Source of the DNA: Ruminococcus flavefaciens
Lineage (GTDB): Bacteria; Bacillota; Clostridia; Oscillospirales; Ruminococcaceae
Direction of reading: 5' to 3'
DNA length: 64,000 nt
Assembly (NCBI GenBank): GCA_023662725.1
Contig: JAMPIL010000001.1
Location: 1,320,449-1,384,448 of the forward strand
Shown: one piece after another, positions 53,936-61,825 of the stretch
How positions within the stretch are numbered: position 1 is the first letter of the stretch
How the letters are laid out: each line of letters begins with the position of its first letter
Made by a program: the position numbers and the translations under genes
Notes under the pieces: generated by a model
Database searches by the model: none
What the model saw: only the letters and a program-made list of their open reading frames with translations
What the model was told of the DNA's origin: nothing

Positions 53936-54930
53936 TATCCTTTAAGAATTGATTCTATCGTCTCTATTTCCGATGCGTTGAATTTAAGATTGCCTATACA
54001 CTTTGTATTTTCGATTATCTGCTCCGGACTGCTTGCTCCGATAAGAACCGTTGTTACCGCCTTATTATTCAGAACCCATGAAAGAGCCATTTGAGAAAGA
54101 GTCTGACCTCTTGAAACGGCAATTTCATTAAGTCTGTTAAGCTTTTTCAGCATAGCTTCGTCAAGCTGAGCTGAGAGACATGAATTTCCTTTGCCTGCTC
54201 TGGAATCGGCTGGAATCCCTTTAAGATATCTGTCCGTTAAAAATCCCTGATAAAGCGGCGAAAAGACAGCAAGACCGATACCGTTTGCACTTGCATATTC
54301 ATCAAGTCCGTCATCTTCTATCCAGCGGTTCAGCATGGAATATGAAGGCTGATTCACGATAAACGGAGTTTTTAATTCCTTGAAGATCTTTGTTATCTCC
54401 TCTGTCTGAGCCGTATTATAGTTGGATATCCCCACATAAAGAGCTTTTCCCTGTTTTACGGCATTATCAAGCGCAAGAGCAGTTTCCTCCGGCGGAGTTT
54501 CGGGATCGAACACATGATGATAAAATATATCTACATAATCAAGTTTCATACGTTTAAGACTTTGATCGAGCGAAGCTGTAAGGTATTTGCGTGAACCGTT
54601 TTTATCGCCGTAAGGACCGTCCCACATTTCATAACCTGCTTTTGTGGAAATACAAAGCTCGTCACGGAAAGTCCTCATTCCGTTATCGAGAATCCTGCCG
54701 AAGTTCTCTTCAGCGCTTCCGTTATAGGGATTTCCGTAATTATTTGCAAGGTCGAAATGAGTGATTCCAAGATCGAAAGCCGTGTGTATCATTTTCTCCA
54801 TGTTATCGAATTTTCCGGTATAGCCGAAATTCTGCCACAATCCAAGCGATACTGCCGGGAGCTTCAGTCCGCTTTTTCCGCAGCGATTGTATTTCATTTT
54901 TTCGTATCTGCATTCATTTGGTGTATACAT
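53935..54930 (-). CDS. Aldo/keto reductase, YghZ-like
   Basis: An NADPH-dependent aldehyde reductase; relatives reduce glyceraldehyde-3-phosphate or methylglyoxal. The 331 residues start at 54930 with AAGGAG eight bases upstream. The barrel shows the GLWQNFGY start region, catalytic Asp and Tyr in HFDLANNYG, Lys in ISTKAGYEMWDGPYG, His in VDIFYHHVFDP, and NADP contacts in LSWVLNNKAVTTVLIGASSPEQI. It stands alone. Confidence 0.93.
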   Translation of the reverse strand: MYTPNECRYEKMKYNRCGKSGLKLPAVSLGLWQNFGYTGKFDNMEKMIHTAFDLGITHFDLANNYGNPYNGSAEENFGRILDNGMRTFRDELCISTKAGYEMWDGPYGDKNGSRKYLTASLDQSLKRMKLDYVDIFYHHVFDPETPPEETALALDNAVKQGKALYVGISNYNTAQTEEITKIFKELKTPFIVNQPSYSMLNRWIEDDGLDEYASANGIGLAVFSPLYQGFLTDRYLKGIPADSRAGKGNSCLSAQLDEAMLKKLNRLNEIAVSRGQTLSQMALSWVLNNKAVTTVLIGASSPEQIIENTKCIGNLKFNASEIETIESILKG

Positions 54931-55010
54931 AAAATCATTCTCCTTGTATATCATTATAACAAAAAATCGTAAATTTCATATTAAGAAATTTACGATTGAA
55001 ATGCTAAAGC

Positions 55011-55250
55011 CTATTTATCAGGTGATTCAACCTTACTTTCATCTTCTTTTTCAAGTAAAACGAACGCAACAAAAGATTCTTTTTGTACAGGATTTTTATT
55101 TGAATCAATTTCTAAAATACCATGAGTAATATGAGTTACTTTCCAGCCCTCATCTAACAGGTTGTTAACATGAGTAAAATATTTATTTTCGTTAATATTG
55201 CCCTGTTCCGTATAATCACGGCTATTACTTAAATAAACTAACTTCTGCAT
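55011..55250 (-). CDS. Hypothetical small protein
   Basis: Not recognised. The 79 residues form a probable compact alpha/beta domain (QKLVYLSNS, then VNNLLDEGWKVTHITHG, then FVAFVLLEKED) reminiscent of small domains in which a helix ends in LxxGW, such as the DUF4177 type, but that is a weak match. The charged tail is KEDESKVESPDK. The upstream purine-rich stretch GTGAGAAAAAGC is a poor ribosome site. It lies directly next to tRNA-Leu. Confidence 0.6.
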   Translation of the reverse strand: MQKLVYLSNSRDYTEQGNINENKYFTHVNNLLDEGWKVTHITHGILEIDSNKNPVQKESFVAFVLLEKEDESKVESPDK

Positions 55251-55276
55251 ATGCTTTTTCTCACTTTTTATGTTTT

Positions 55277-55363
55277 TGGTGCCGCTGACCGGACTTGAAC
55301 CGGTACGGATGTTACTCCGAGGGATTTTAAGTCCCTTGTGTCTGCCTATTCCACCACAGCGGC
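55277..55363 (-). tRNA. tRNA-Leu (anticodon TAA)
   Basis: Acceptor arms GCCGCTG and CAGCGGC, discriminator A, encoded CCA (55279-55277), T-loop GGTTCAAGTCC, long variable arm typical of leucine tRNA and anticodon loop CTTAAAA giving TAA, which reads TTA/TTG codons. The two small-toxin loci begin less than 100 bases upstream of its 5' end. Confidence 0.95.
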
Positions 55364-55451
55364 AACTATTAACTTGTATTATTATATCACATTAATATAA
55401 AAATGTCAAGGATTATCCGAGGATTTTTTCAGTTATTTTCAAATCAGGCAA

Positions 55452-55480
55452 TTGACAAGCAAATAAGCGCATGATATAAT
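55452..55480 (+). promoter_or_regulatory. Toxin promoter, unit 1
   Basis: TTGACA (55452-55457), 17-base spacer, TATAAT (55475-55480). The mRNA would begin near 55487-55489 with AGGGTACTGG. Confidence 0.88.
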
Positions 55481-55548
55481 GTAAAATAGGGTACTGGATA
55501 AAACGGTAGGCGGTTCTAATCTTCTCTCGGAAACGGGGGTGAGCTGAA

Positions 55549-55626
55549 ATGACCATAATGGAATTACTAACATTACTTATGCTCGTAGTTGCGATTATAA
55601 ATCTCAGCAATAACAAAAAGAAATAA
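55549..55626 (+). CDS. Small hydrophobic peptide, type I toxin candidate, unit 1
   Basis: A 25-residue frame: short polar start (MTIME), one hydrophobic segment (LLTLLMLVVAIINL) and a basic end (SNNKKK), the layout of membrane-acting type I toxins and of the Firmicutes 'holin-like toxin' peptides, although the usual Phe-Gly is absent. GGGGGTGA (55536-55543) is its ribosome site, and it can pair with CTCTCG just upstream (loop GAAA), which would block translation. The mRNA 5' end (GGGTACTG, TAGGCGGTTCT) is complementary to its 3' region (AGAACCGCTTA, CAGTACTC), as in fold-back inactive toxin mRNAs. Its 3' end is overlapped by an antisense RNA gene. Confidence 0.8.
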   Translation: MTIMELLTLLMLVVAIINLSNNKKK

Positions 55627-55707
55627 CCGCCCCACTACCACATAGGACGGTTGTTTCAACAATAACTTTCACATGAGGGAGAACCGCTTATCGCAGTACT
55701 CTCTTGT
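55614..55707 (-). ncRNA. Antisense RNA, candidate antitoxin, unit 1
   Basis: Minus strand promoter TTGACA (55742-55737), 17-base spacer, TATAAT (55719-55714) predicts a start near 55707. The RNA would be about 90 bases, complementary to the toxin mRNA 3' part and last codons, with a closing hairpin AACCG...CGGTT followed by TTTCTTTTT at the toxin stop codon. Confidence 0.75.
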
Positions 55708-55802
55708 ATTTATATTATAGCAAATAAAATTATATGTGTCAAGCGTCAAATTCTATTGTATATCATGTATATCACGTTTTCAGTTATTTTTAAATCGGAC
55801 AA

Positions 55803-55831
55803 TTGACAAGCAAATCAATGCATGATATAAT
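55803..55831 (+). promoter_or_regulatory. Toxin promoter, unit 2
   Basis: TTGACA (55803-55808), 17-base spacer, TATAAT (55826-55831), exactly 351 bases after the unit 1 promoter. Confidence 0.88.
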
Positions 55832-55899
55832 GTGAAACAGGGTACTGGATAAAACGGTAGGCGGTTCTAATCTTCCCTCGGAAACGGGGGTGAGCTGAA

Positions 55900-55980
55900 A
55901 TGACCATAATGGAATTACTAACATTACTTATGCTCGTAGTTGCGATTATAAATCTCAGCAATAACAATAAAAAGAAATAA
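55900..55980 (+). CDS. Small hydrophobic peptide, type I toxin candidate, unit 2
   Basis: A 26-residue near-copy of the unit 1 peptide with one extra Asn in the basic end (SNNNKKK); the hydrophobic part is identical. Ribosome site GGGGGTGA is opposed by CCCTCG, a fully paired version of the unit 1 hairpin. The 5' GGGTACTG is perfectly complementary to 3' CAGTACCC, where unit 1 has a G-U pair, so the fold-back is kept by compensation. GAGGG/CCCTC before TTGTATTT (56023-56060) would serve as mRNA terminator. Flanks are less conserved than the peptide and paired segments, so the duplication is not recent. Confidence 0.8.
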   Translation: MTIMELLTLLMLVVAIINLSNNNKKK

Positions 55981-56056
55981 CCGCCCCTGCCACGGATAAC
56001 GGTTATTTCATAATCACATATCTGAGGGAGAACCGCTTATCGCAGTACCCTCTTGT
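55966..56056 (-). ncRNA. Antisense RNA, candidate antitoxin, unit 2
   Basis: Minus strand promoter TTGACA (56091-56086), 17-base spacer, TATAAT (56068-56063) predicts a start near 56056 and an end in TTTCTTTTTATT near 55966, preceded by AACCG...CGGTT. The loop region between the stem arms differs from unit 1, which could give each antisense RNA specificity for its own toxin mRNA. Confidence 0.75.
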
Positions 56057-56144
56057 ATTTACATTATAGCACATAAAATTGTATGTGTCAAGCGTCAAAT
56101 TCTATTGTATATCACGTTTTTCAGTTATTTTTTATATCCGGTAA

Positions 56145-56173
56145 TTGACATTAATTAACTGCCATGATATAAT
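56145..56173 (+). promoter_or_regulatory. Promoter of the alpha/beta hydrolase operon, derived from the toxin repeat
   Basis: TTGACA (56145-56150), 17-base spacer, TATAAT (56168-56173), preceded by CAGTTATTTTTTATATCCGG as the toxin promoters are (CAGTTATTTT...). It is thus a third copy of the promoter module, 342 bases after the second, without a toxin. Confidence 0.8.
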
Positions 56174-56238
56174 AAAATGTATGATAGGATAAATATCCTG
56201 CATATAATATGTTAAATAAAAATATATACATGGAGATA

Positions 56239-57018
56239 ATGAATTTGAACAAAACAGTTAACGGTATCAAAATAAATTACGAACAAAAAGGAAGCGGCGA
56301 CCTTATCGTTCTGCTTCATGGATGGGGAAGCAATATAAAGCTTTTTGCTAATCTCATCGACCTGCTTTCACAGAAATATACGGTAGTTGCAATGGATATG
56401 CCCGGATTCGGCGAAAGTGAAGAACCGCCCTCGGCATGGTGCGTGGACGATTATGTGGATTTCGTGATCGACTTTCTTAAAGATTACGATAATAAGGAGA
56501 TAATGTTCCTCGGTCACTCATTCGGCGGACGTGTCATAATCAAACTTAACAGCAGAAAAGATCTGCCTTTTAACATTTCAAAGGTAATTCTTGTGGACAG
56601 CGCAGGAATTCTTCCTCCAAAAAGCAACAAAAAAAGTTGGAGAACTCGCTATTATAAAATGGGAAAAGCGTTCCTTTCAACCAAACTGGTTCAGAAAATA
56701 GCTCCGGACGCTCTTGAGAATTTCCGCAAAAAAATGGGAAGCGCAGACTATGCTGCAGCTTCTCCGCTTATGAGACAGGTTCTTGTCAAGGTCGTAAACG
56801 AAGATTTAGAGCCGCTTCTCCCGAATATAAAGTGTCCCACTCTTCTTGTGTGGGGAGTGAACGATACGGCAACTCCTCTTTCAGACGGCGAAAAAATGGA
56901 AAAACTTATCCCCGACGCCGGACTTGTCAAACTTGAAAATGCCGGTCATTATTCGTTCCTCGAACAGCAATATACATTCAACCGTGTAATGTATTCGTTT
57001 ATGAAGATTGGAGATTGA
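56239..57018 (+). CDS. Alpha/beta hydrolase
   Basis: A hydrolase of undefined substrate. About 259 residues with the canonical fold: oxyanion region LLHGWGSNIK, nucleophile Ser in LGHSFGGR, Asp in WGVNDTATP and His in NAGHYSFLEQ. The start is uncertain: ATG at 56239 has GGAG only three bases before it, TTG at 56245 has better spacing, and ATGs at 56209 and 56230 lack a ribosome site. It ends three bases before the MurF-like gene, so the two are co-transcribed, a pairing that suggests a role in cell wall or envelope work. Confidence 0.88.
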   Translation: MNLNKTVNGIKINYEQKGSGDLIVLLHGWGSNIKLFANLIDLLSQKYTVVAMDMPGFGESEEPPSAWCVDDYVDFVIDFLKDYDNKEIMFLGHSFGGRVIIKLNSRKDLPFNISKVILVDSAGILPPKSNKKSWRTRYYKMGKAFLSTKLVQKIAPDALENFRKKMGSADYAAASPLMRQVLVKVVNEDLEPLLPNIKCPTLLVWGVNDTATPLSDGEKMEKLIPDAGLVKLENAGHYSFLEQQYTFNRVMYSFMKIGD

Positions 57019-57021
57019 TTT

Positions 57022-58599
57022 ATGAATATTGCTTTATTCTGTATTTATACGGCGGTTGCTCTTGCCGGAATAATTTTCTTCTCGCTGAGAGAATTCCATA
57101 TGCTCCAGCTAAACGGCTATAAAACTCCGGAGCATTCTTGGTGGATGAGGAAAAATTACAAAAGATATATTTTCCCGATTGTTCTTTTCGCATTGCAGTT
57201 CCTGATGCTTATCACAGGAGCGACTCTCCCGATGCTTATCGGATTTACAGCATTTAACCTCTGTTTTCTTATTATAAACAAGCCGGGGAAGAAGTTCAAA
57301 AAGCCTCTTAAATATACGGCAAGAGTCAAGAGAATGCTCGTAACTTTCTGGATTCTCGAAACTCTTATTATCGGCGGAAGCTCTTTCATATGGCATGGGG
57401 AATTATGCTCGCCGTGGCTCTATATTCTTATCGGCACCGGTCTTTATCTCACACCGATTCTTGTACCACTCTCGAACCTTATAAACAAGCCGATCGAGAA
57501 AGCGATACAGAAATGGTACATCAACGACGCAAAGAGGATTTTAAGCGAAATGCCCGATCTTCACAAGGTCGGAATCACGGGAAGCTACGGCAAGACCAGT
57601 ATGAAATTTTATCTCAGCGAGCTTCTCGGCTCACAGTTTGAAACGCTGAAAACTCCCGAAAGCTTCAATACTCCAATGGGCGTTACGATCACGGTAAGAC
57701 AGCATCTCAAGCCGACTCACGAGTATTTTATCTGCGAAATGGGTGCAAGACGTGTTCATGAGATAAAGGAACTCTGCGATATTGCTCATCCTCATGACGG
57801 TATTATAACTTCTGTCGGACCGCAGCATCTTGAAACTTTCAACTCTATCGAAAACGTCGTAAACACAAAATTCGAGCTTGCCGACTGCGTTCAGGCAGGC
57901 AGCGGAAAAATTTACCTCAACGGCGACAACGAGCTTATCCGCCAAAAAGCTCCGCAGTATAAAAATGCAGTTCTTTACGGACTTCAGGAAGGCAACGATT
58001 ACCGTGCCTCCGACATATCGGTTTCTGACAGAGGCACTGAATTCACCGTAACCGCTCCGAACGGCGACAGTCTGCGTTTCACAATGAAACTCCTCGGCGA
58101 ACATAACGTTCAAAATGTTCTCGGAGCTATCGCATACTGCCACGGACTTGGCATCTCCCTCGAAAAACTCGCTCTTCCCGTCAAGCGAATTGCCGCTGTT
58201 CCACATAGATTGCAGCTTCTTGACAAGGGCGGCGACCTCACCTATATCGACGACGCTTACAACTCAAATCCAAGCGGATGCCGTGCGGCTCTGAACGTTC
58301 TCGGACTTTTCGATGCCTGCCGCATTCTTGTAACTCCGGGAATGGTCGAGCTTGGCGCAAAACAGGAGGAACTGAACTACGAATTCGGCAAAGAAGCGGC
58401 ACAAGTCTGCGATTACATCGTCCTCGTAGGCAAAGCTCAGACAGTTCCGATCTATAACGGAATCAAGGATGCAGGCTACAACATGAGTCATGTTTACGTT
58501 GCAGACGGTCTTAACGAGGCTCTTGCAAAGGTTCAGGAATACAAAACCGACAAAAAGAAAATAGTCCTTCTTGAAAACGATTTACCGGACAATTATTAA
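57022..58599 (+). CDS. murF: MurF-like Mur ligase with N-terminal membrane domain
   Basis: Probably joins D-Ala-D-Ala to the UDP-MurNAc tripeptide. The 525 residues differ from ordinary MurF in a membrane part of about 165 residues with five hydrophobic segments before the ligase (near 3-20, 50-85, 110-130). The ATP loop is GITGSYGKTS near 188; further Mur motifs are EMGARRVHEIKELC, GPQHLETF, LGEHNVQNVLGAIAY, VPHRLQ and YIDDAYNSNPSG. A ddl gene follows after repeat K, supporting the MurF assignment; conventional MurF elsewhere in the genome would argue for another role. Confidence 0.85.
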   Translation: MNIALFCIYTAVALAGIIFFSLREFHMLQLNGYKTPEHSWWMRKNYKRYIFPIVLFALQFLMLITGATLPMLIGFTAFNLCFLIINKPGKKFKKPLKYTARVKRMLVTFWILETLIIGGSSFIWHGELCSPWLYILIGTGLYLTPILVPLSNLINKPIEKAIQKWYINDAKRILSEMPDLHKVGITGSYGKTSMKFYLSELLGSQFETLKTPESFNTPMGVTITVRQHLKPTHEYFICEMGARRVHEIKELCDIAHPHDGIITSVGPQHLETFNSIENVVNTKFELADCVQAGSGKIYLNGDNELIRQKAPQYKNAVLYGLQEGNDYRASDISVSDRGTEFTVTAPNGDSLRFTMKLLGEHNVQNVLGAIAYCHGLGISLEKLALPVKRIAAVPHRLQLLDKGGDLTYIDDAYNSNPSGCRAALNVLGLFDACRILVTPGMVELGAKQEELNYEFGKEAAQVCDYIVLVGKAQTVPIYNGIKDAGYNMSHVYVADGLNEALAKVQEYKTDKKKIVLLENDLPDNY

Positions 58600-58790
58600 G
58601 GGGACGCTGTCCCCTTATACCCCTGCCAAAGGGGTAATCACCCCTTTGGAAACCCAATATTAATCTACCGGAATCCCCATTAAGGGGATTCCGGTAGATT
58701 AGGTCGAATGCCCTAAGAAAAATTATCTCCTTGTCAAAGAGATACAAGGGCAGAATCCGCTAAATACCGTACAAAATCAATTACTATAAA
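58598..58790 (+). repeat. Dispersed four-hairpin element, copy K
   Basis: Starts at the murF stop codon: GGGGAC-GCT-GTCCCC, CCAAAGGGG...CCCCTTTGG, GGAAACCCAATATTAAT, the copy-specific stem CTACCGGAATCCCC with its perfect complement (58665-58698) and a weaker GGTCGAATGCCC; the tail ends CAGAATCCGCT near 58763. It separates murF from ddl. Confidence 0.88.
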
Positions 58791-58803
58791 GGAGAAAATT
58801 TCA

Positions 58804-59985
58804 ATGAAGATCAATCTTGCAGTACTTTTCGGCGGAAGAAGCGTCGAGCATGAAGTTTCAGTAATTTCGGCTGTTCAGGCTATGGCAAGCATGAACAAGG
58901 AAAAATATAACATTATCCCTGTTTATATAACCAAAGAAAGCGAATTTTTTACAGGAGAAAAGCTATTCGATATCAATTCCTACAAGGATATTCCGTCTCT
59001 GCTTAAAGAGTGTACGGAATGCGTTTTCGTAAGAAGCGGGGGAAAGGTTCAGCTTATCCGTCAAAAAATGAAGAAGTTCGGTTCTAACCTTATCTCGGAT
59101 ATCGACATCGCATTCCCTATCGTTCACGGTACAAACGTTGAGGACGGCGCTTTACAGGGATATCTCCAGACCCTCGATCTTCCGTATGTCGGATGCGACG
59201 TTCTCGCTTCCGCTGTCGGAATGGATAAATTCGTCATGAAGATACTTCTCAAAGACGCAGGATTCCCCGTTCTCGATTGCTGCCGCTTTTCTTCTTTTGA
59301 TCTCGATAAGATTGACAGTCTCGTTGATCAGGTTGAAGCAAAATTCAGCTATCCGGTCATTGTAAAGCCGATAAACCTCGGTTCGAGTGTAGGAATTTCC
59401 AAAGCCTCCGACAGAAACGGTCTTGTCAAGTCTATCGAGGAAGCATTCGAGTTTGCTGATAAAATTCTTGTTGAACCGGCCGTCGTTCAGCTTAAAGAAA
59501 TAAACTGCTCCGTAGTCGGCGACAGCGAATCAGCGGAAGCTTCGGTTTGTGAAGAACCTGTTCAGCAGGATGAAATTCTCAGCTATAAGGACAAATACGT
59601 CGGCGGAGGGAAGTCCGGCGGAAGCAAAGGTATGGCTACTCTTAAAAGAAAAATTCCCGCCGAGATCACTTCCGAACAGGAAGAATTTGTCCGCAAAACA
59701 GCCGTTGACGCATTCCGCTACCTCGGCTGCAACGGCGTTACACGTATCGACTTCATGCTCGACAAGGCAACAGACAAAATTTACATAAATGAAATAAACA
59801 CTATCCCAGGTTCTCTCGCATTCTACCTTTGGGAACCAAAGGGAGTTAAATATTCAGAGCTTCTTGAACGTATGATACAGCTTGCTCTGAAGCGTCATAG
59901 ACAGGGAGAAAAAATCAACTACACCTTTGAAACAAACATCCTCTCAATGGGAGGAAGCTTCGGTTCAAAGGGAAGCAAGCGGTAA
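58804..59985 (+). CDS. ddl: D-alanine--D-alanine ligase
   Basis: Makes the D-Ala-D-Ala dipeptide that MurF adds to the peptidoglycan precursor. The 393 residues have the ATP-grasp family marks: LFGGRSVEHEVSVIS, HGTNVEDGALQGYL, VGCDVLASAVGMDKF, PINLGSSVGISKA, RIDFMLD and NEINTIPGSLAFYLWE. The loop LSYKDKYVGGG carries a Tyr as in D-Ala-adding enzymes; I see no clear vancomycin-resistance (D-Lac or D-Ser) signature. The C-terminus has about 20 extra residues, Gly/Ser-rich. AAAGGAG precedes the start. Confidence 0.94.
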   Translation: MKINLAVLFGGRSVEHEVSVISAVQAMASMNKEKYNIIPVYITKESEFFTGEKLFDINSYKDIPSLLKECTECVFVRSGGKVQLIRQKMKKFGSNLISDIDIAFPIVHGTNVEDGALQGYLQTLDLPYVGCDVLASAVGMDKFVMKILLKDAGFPVLDCCRFSSFDLDKIDSLVDQVEAKFSYPVIVKPINLGSSVGISKASDRNGLVKSIEEAFEFADKILVEPAVVQLKEINCSVVGDSESAEASVCEEPVQQDEILSYKDKYVGGGKSGGSKGMATLKRKIPAEITSEQEEFVRKTAVDAFRYLGCNGVTRIDFMLDKATDKIYINEINTIPGSLAFYLWEPKGVKYSELLERMIQLALKRHRQGEKINYTFETNILSMGGSFGSKGSKR

Positions 59986-60004
59986 TTCCGCACCGGAGGT
60001 TAAA

Positions 60005-60574
60005 ATGACTGAAAAAGAAAAACAGCAGGCCGGCGAGCTTTATAACGGCGGCGACAGCGAGCTTACTTCCGACCGTATAAACGCAAAAAAACTTTGTATG
60101 GAGTATAATTCACTTCCGTATAACGACTTCCAGAAAAAAGAACGTCTCCTCGACAGACTTCTTGCCCTGAGAGGAGAAAACACTTGGATAGAAGCAAATT
60201 TCTTCTGCGATTACGGCTATAACATCATCATCGGAGATAATTTTTATTCAAACCACAACTGCGTTATCCTCGATTGCGCAGAAGTCGTTTTCGGAGACAA
60301 CGTTTTTATCGGTCCAAACTGCGGATTCTATACCGCAGGTCATCCGCTTGATTATGAAACAAGAAATTCCGGTCTCGAATATGCCAAACCTATCAAAATC
60401 GGAAGCAACGTCTGGATAGGCGGAAACGTCTGCGTAATGCCCGGCGTTACGATAGGCGACAACGTTGTTATCGGCGGTGGAAGCGTTGTCGTTCATGATA
60501 TTCCGTCGGGATTTGTGGCTGTCGGAAATCCGTGCAAACCGATTCGTCCTATCGACGAAAAAGAAAAGAAGTAA
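60005..60574 (+). CDS. Sugar O-acetyltransferase, maltose/galactoside type
   Basis: Acetyl-CoA-dependent O-acetyltransferase of the hexapeptide-repeat family (Maa/LacA/NodL). The 189 residues start with the Mac domain (ELYNGGDSELTSDRINAKKLC), then FFCDYGYNIIIGDNFYSNHNCVILD, the catalytic His in FYTAGHPLDYE and AVGNPCKPIRPI near the end. The start at 60005 follows GGAGG, 20 bases after ddl, so it may belong to the same transcript. Substrate unknown. Confidence 0.92.
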   Translation: MTEKEKQQAGELYNGGDSELTSDRINAKKLCMEYNSLPYNDFQKKERLLDRLLALRGENTWIEANFFCDYGYNIIIGDNFYSNHNCVILDCAEVVFGDNVFIGPNCGFYTAGHPLDYETRNSGLEYAKPIKIGSNVWIGGNVCVMPGVTIGDNVVIGGGSVVVHDIPSGFVAVGNPCKPIRPIDEKEKK

Positions 60575-60602
60575 TATATTTTAAAGGCAGGAGGACGAAA
60601 CG

Positions 60603-61553
60603 ATGAATACTCTGCACTTCAAATATGCAGTCGAAATCGAAAAAACACGTTCTATAACTAAGGCCGCTCAAAATCTCTATATGGCTCAGCCAAACCTGAG
60701 CAAGGCTATCAAGGAGCTTGAAAACACCCTCGGAATAACTATTTTCCGCCGTACCTCCAAAGGCGTTATCCCGACCGATCAGGGACTCAGATTTCTGGGA
60801 TATGCCAAAAAGATACTTATACAGATAGACAATATGGAATCGATCTACGCTCCCGATAAGGAAAAAAAACGCAAGCTGAGGATCTCTGTTCCGAGAGCCG
60901 GATATATCTCCAAGGCTTTTTCGGAATATATCGCCGCAATGGAATCTTGTGATGATATGGAGATCTATTTCTGTGAAACAAATTCAATGAGAACTATCGA
61001 ACACATTCGTGAGCATGGATACGATTTCGGGATCGTACGCTATAATACGGCACACGAAAAGTATTTCGCCGATTTTCTCGCTGAAAAAAATCTCGACGGC
61101 AAGCTTCTTTGGGAATACGAAATGCTCGCTGTAATGTCAGCAGAGCATCCTGTTGCAAACGACGACAGTCTTAATTATGCCGAGCTTTCTTCTCAGTATA
61201 CCGAGCTTTGTCAGGGCGACGATTCCGTTCCGTACATTCCCGGAGCGGTAGAGAAGCTGTTTGCCGAAAACCGTCCGGCAGACGTTCCTGTTAAAAGGGT
61301 TTGTATGTTCGACCGTGGAAGCGCACTCGATTTCCTTTTAACCGTTCCGCAGGCTTTCATGCTCGATTCGCCTGTTCCTTCAAGTTTATGCGGAAAATAC
61401 GGTCTTATCCAGAGAAAATGCGCTTTCAAGGACAACAGTTTTAAAGATATGATCGTCTATTCCTCAGGTCATAAACTCACAGAAAAGGAACTCCAGCTTA
61501 TAAACAGACTTTACGAGGTAAGAAATGAAGTTGCTTTTGCTGAATACAAGTAA
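60603..61553 (+). CDS. LysR-family transcriptional regulator
   Basis: A 316-residue regulator with an N-terminal winged helix (residues 2-60: FKYAVEIEKTRSITKAAQNL, QPNLSKAIKELENTLG, FRRTSKGVIPTDQG) and a periplasmic-binding-like effector domain. Relatives in gut clostridia are often found as orphans; here nothing divergent points to its target. GGAGGACG precedes the ATG and it follows the acetyltransferase by 28 bases. Confidence 0.92.
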   Translation: MNTLHFKYAVEIEKTRSITKAAQNLYMAQPNLSKAIKELENTLGITIFRRTSKGVIPTDQGLRFLGYAKKILIQIDNMESIYAPDKEKKRKLRISVPRAGYISKAFSEYIAAMESCDDMEIYFCETNSMRTIEHIREHGYDFGIVRYNTAHEKYFADFLAEKNLDGKLLWEYEMLAVMSAEHPVANDDSLNYAELSSQYTELCQGDDSVPYIPGAVEKLFAENRPADVPVKRVCMFDRGSALDFLLTVPQAFMLDSPVPSSLCGKYGLIQRKCAFKDNSFKDMIVYSSGHKLTEKELQLINRLYEVRNEVAFAEYK

Positions 61554-61704
61554 TTTAGATATGCAATATTTTATATAATAATATTCTTTTTTTAATATGT
61601 TTGAAGATGTTTTTTTGGAAACATCTTCTTTTTTAGTATTGAATTTATTTGCGACACTAAAATTATAATATAAAGAATGGAATATTGTTATTCTTCTGTT
61701 ATAT

Positions 61705-61733
61705 TTGAAGAAAAAATTAAAATATGATATAAT
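61705..61733 (+). promoter_or_regulatory. Promoter of nfnAB
   Basis: TTGAAG (61705-61710), 17-base spacer, TATAAT (61728-61733), with a leader of about 90 bases. Confidence 0.7.
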
Positions 61734-61825
61734 TAATGTATATATACACTGCCGATTCCGCAGTAGTTCAACGGCGAGCTGCTGCCGGACAGGTTCTAAA
61801 TCTATTACGAAGAAGGTATGGACAA

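Noticed and set aside
55010-56110. tRNA-Leu as attachment site of an integrated element carrying the toxin loci
   Set aside because: No duplicate of the tRNA 3' end was found beyond the toxin units and no integrase is present, so integration is not supported.
59520-59570. Vancomycin-type (VanG-like) ligase instead of ddl
   Set aside because: The neighbouring genes are MurF-like and housekeeping, with no vanT/vanXY/vanRS partners, and the specificity loop has Tyr as in D-Ala-adding ligases.
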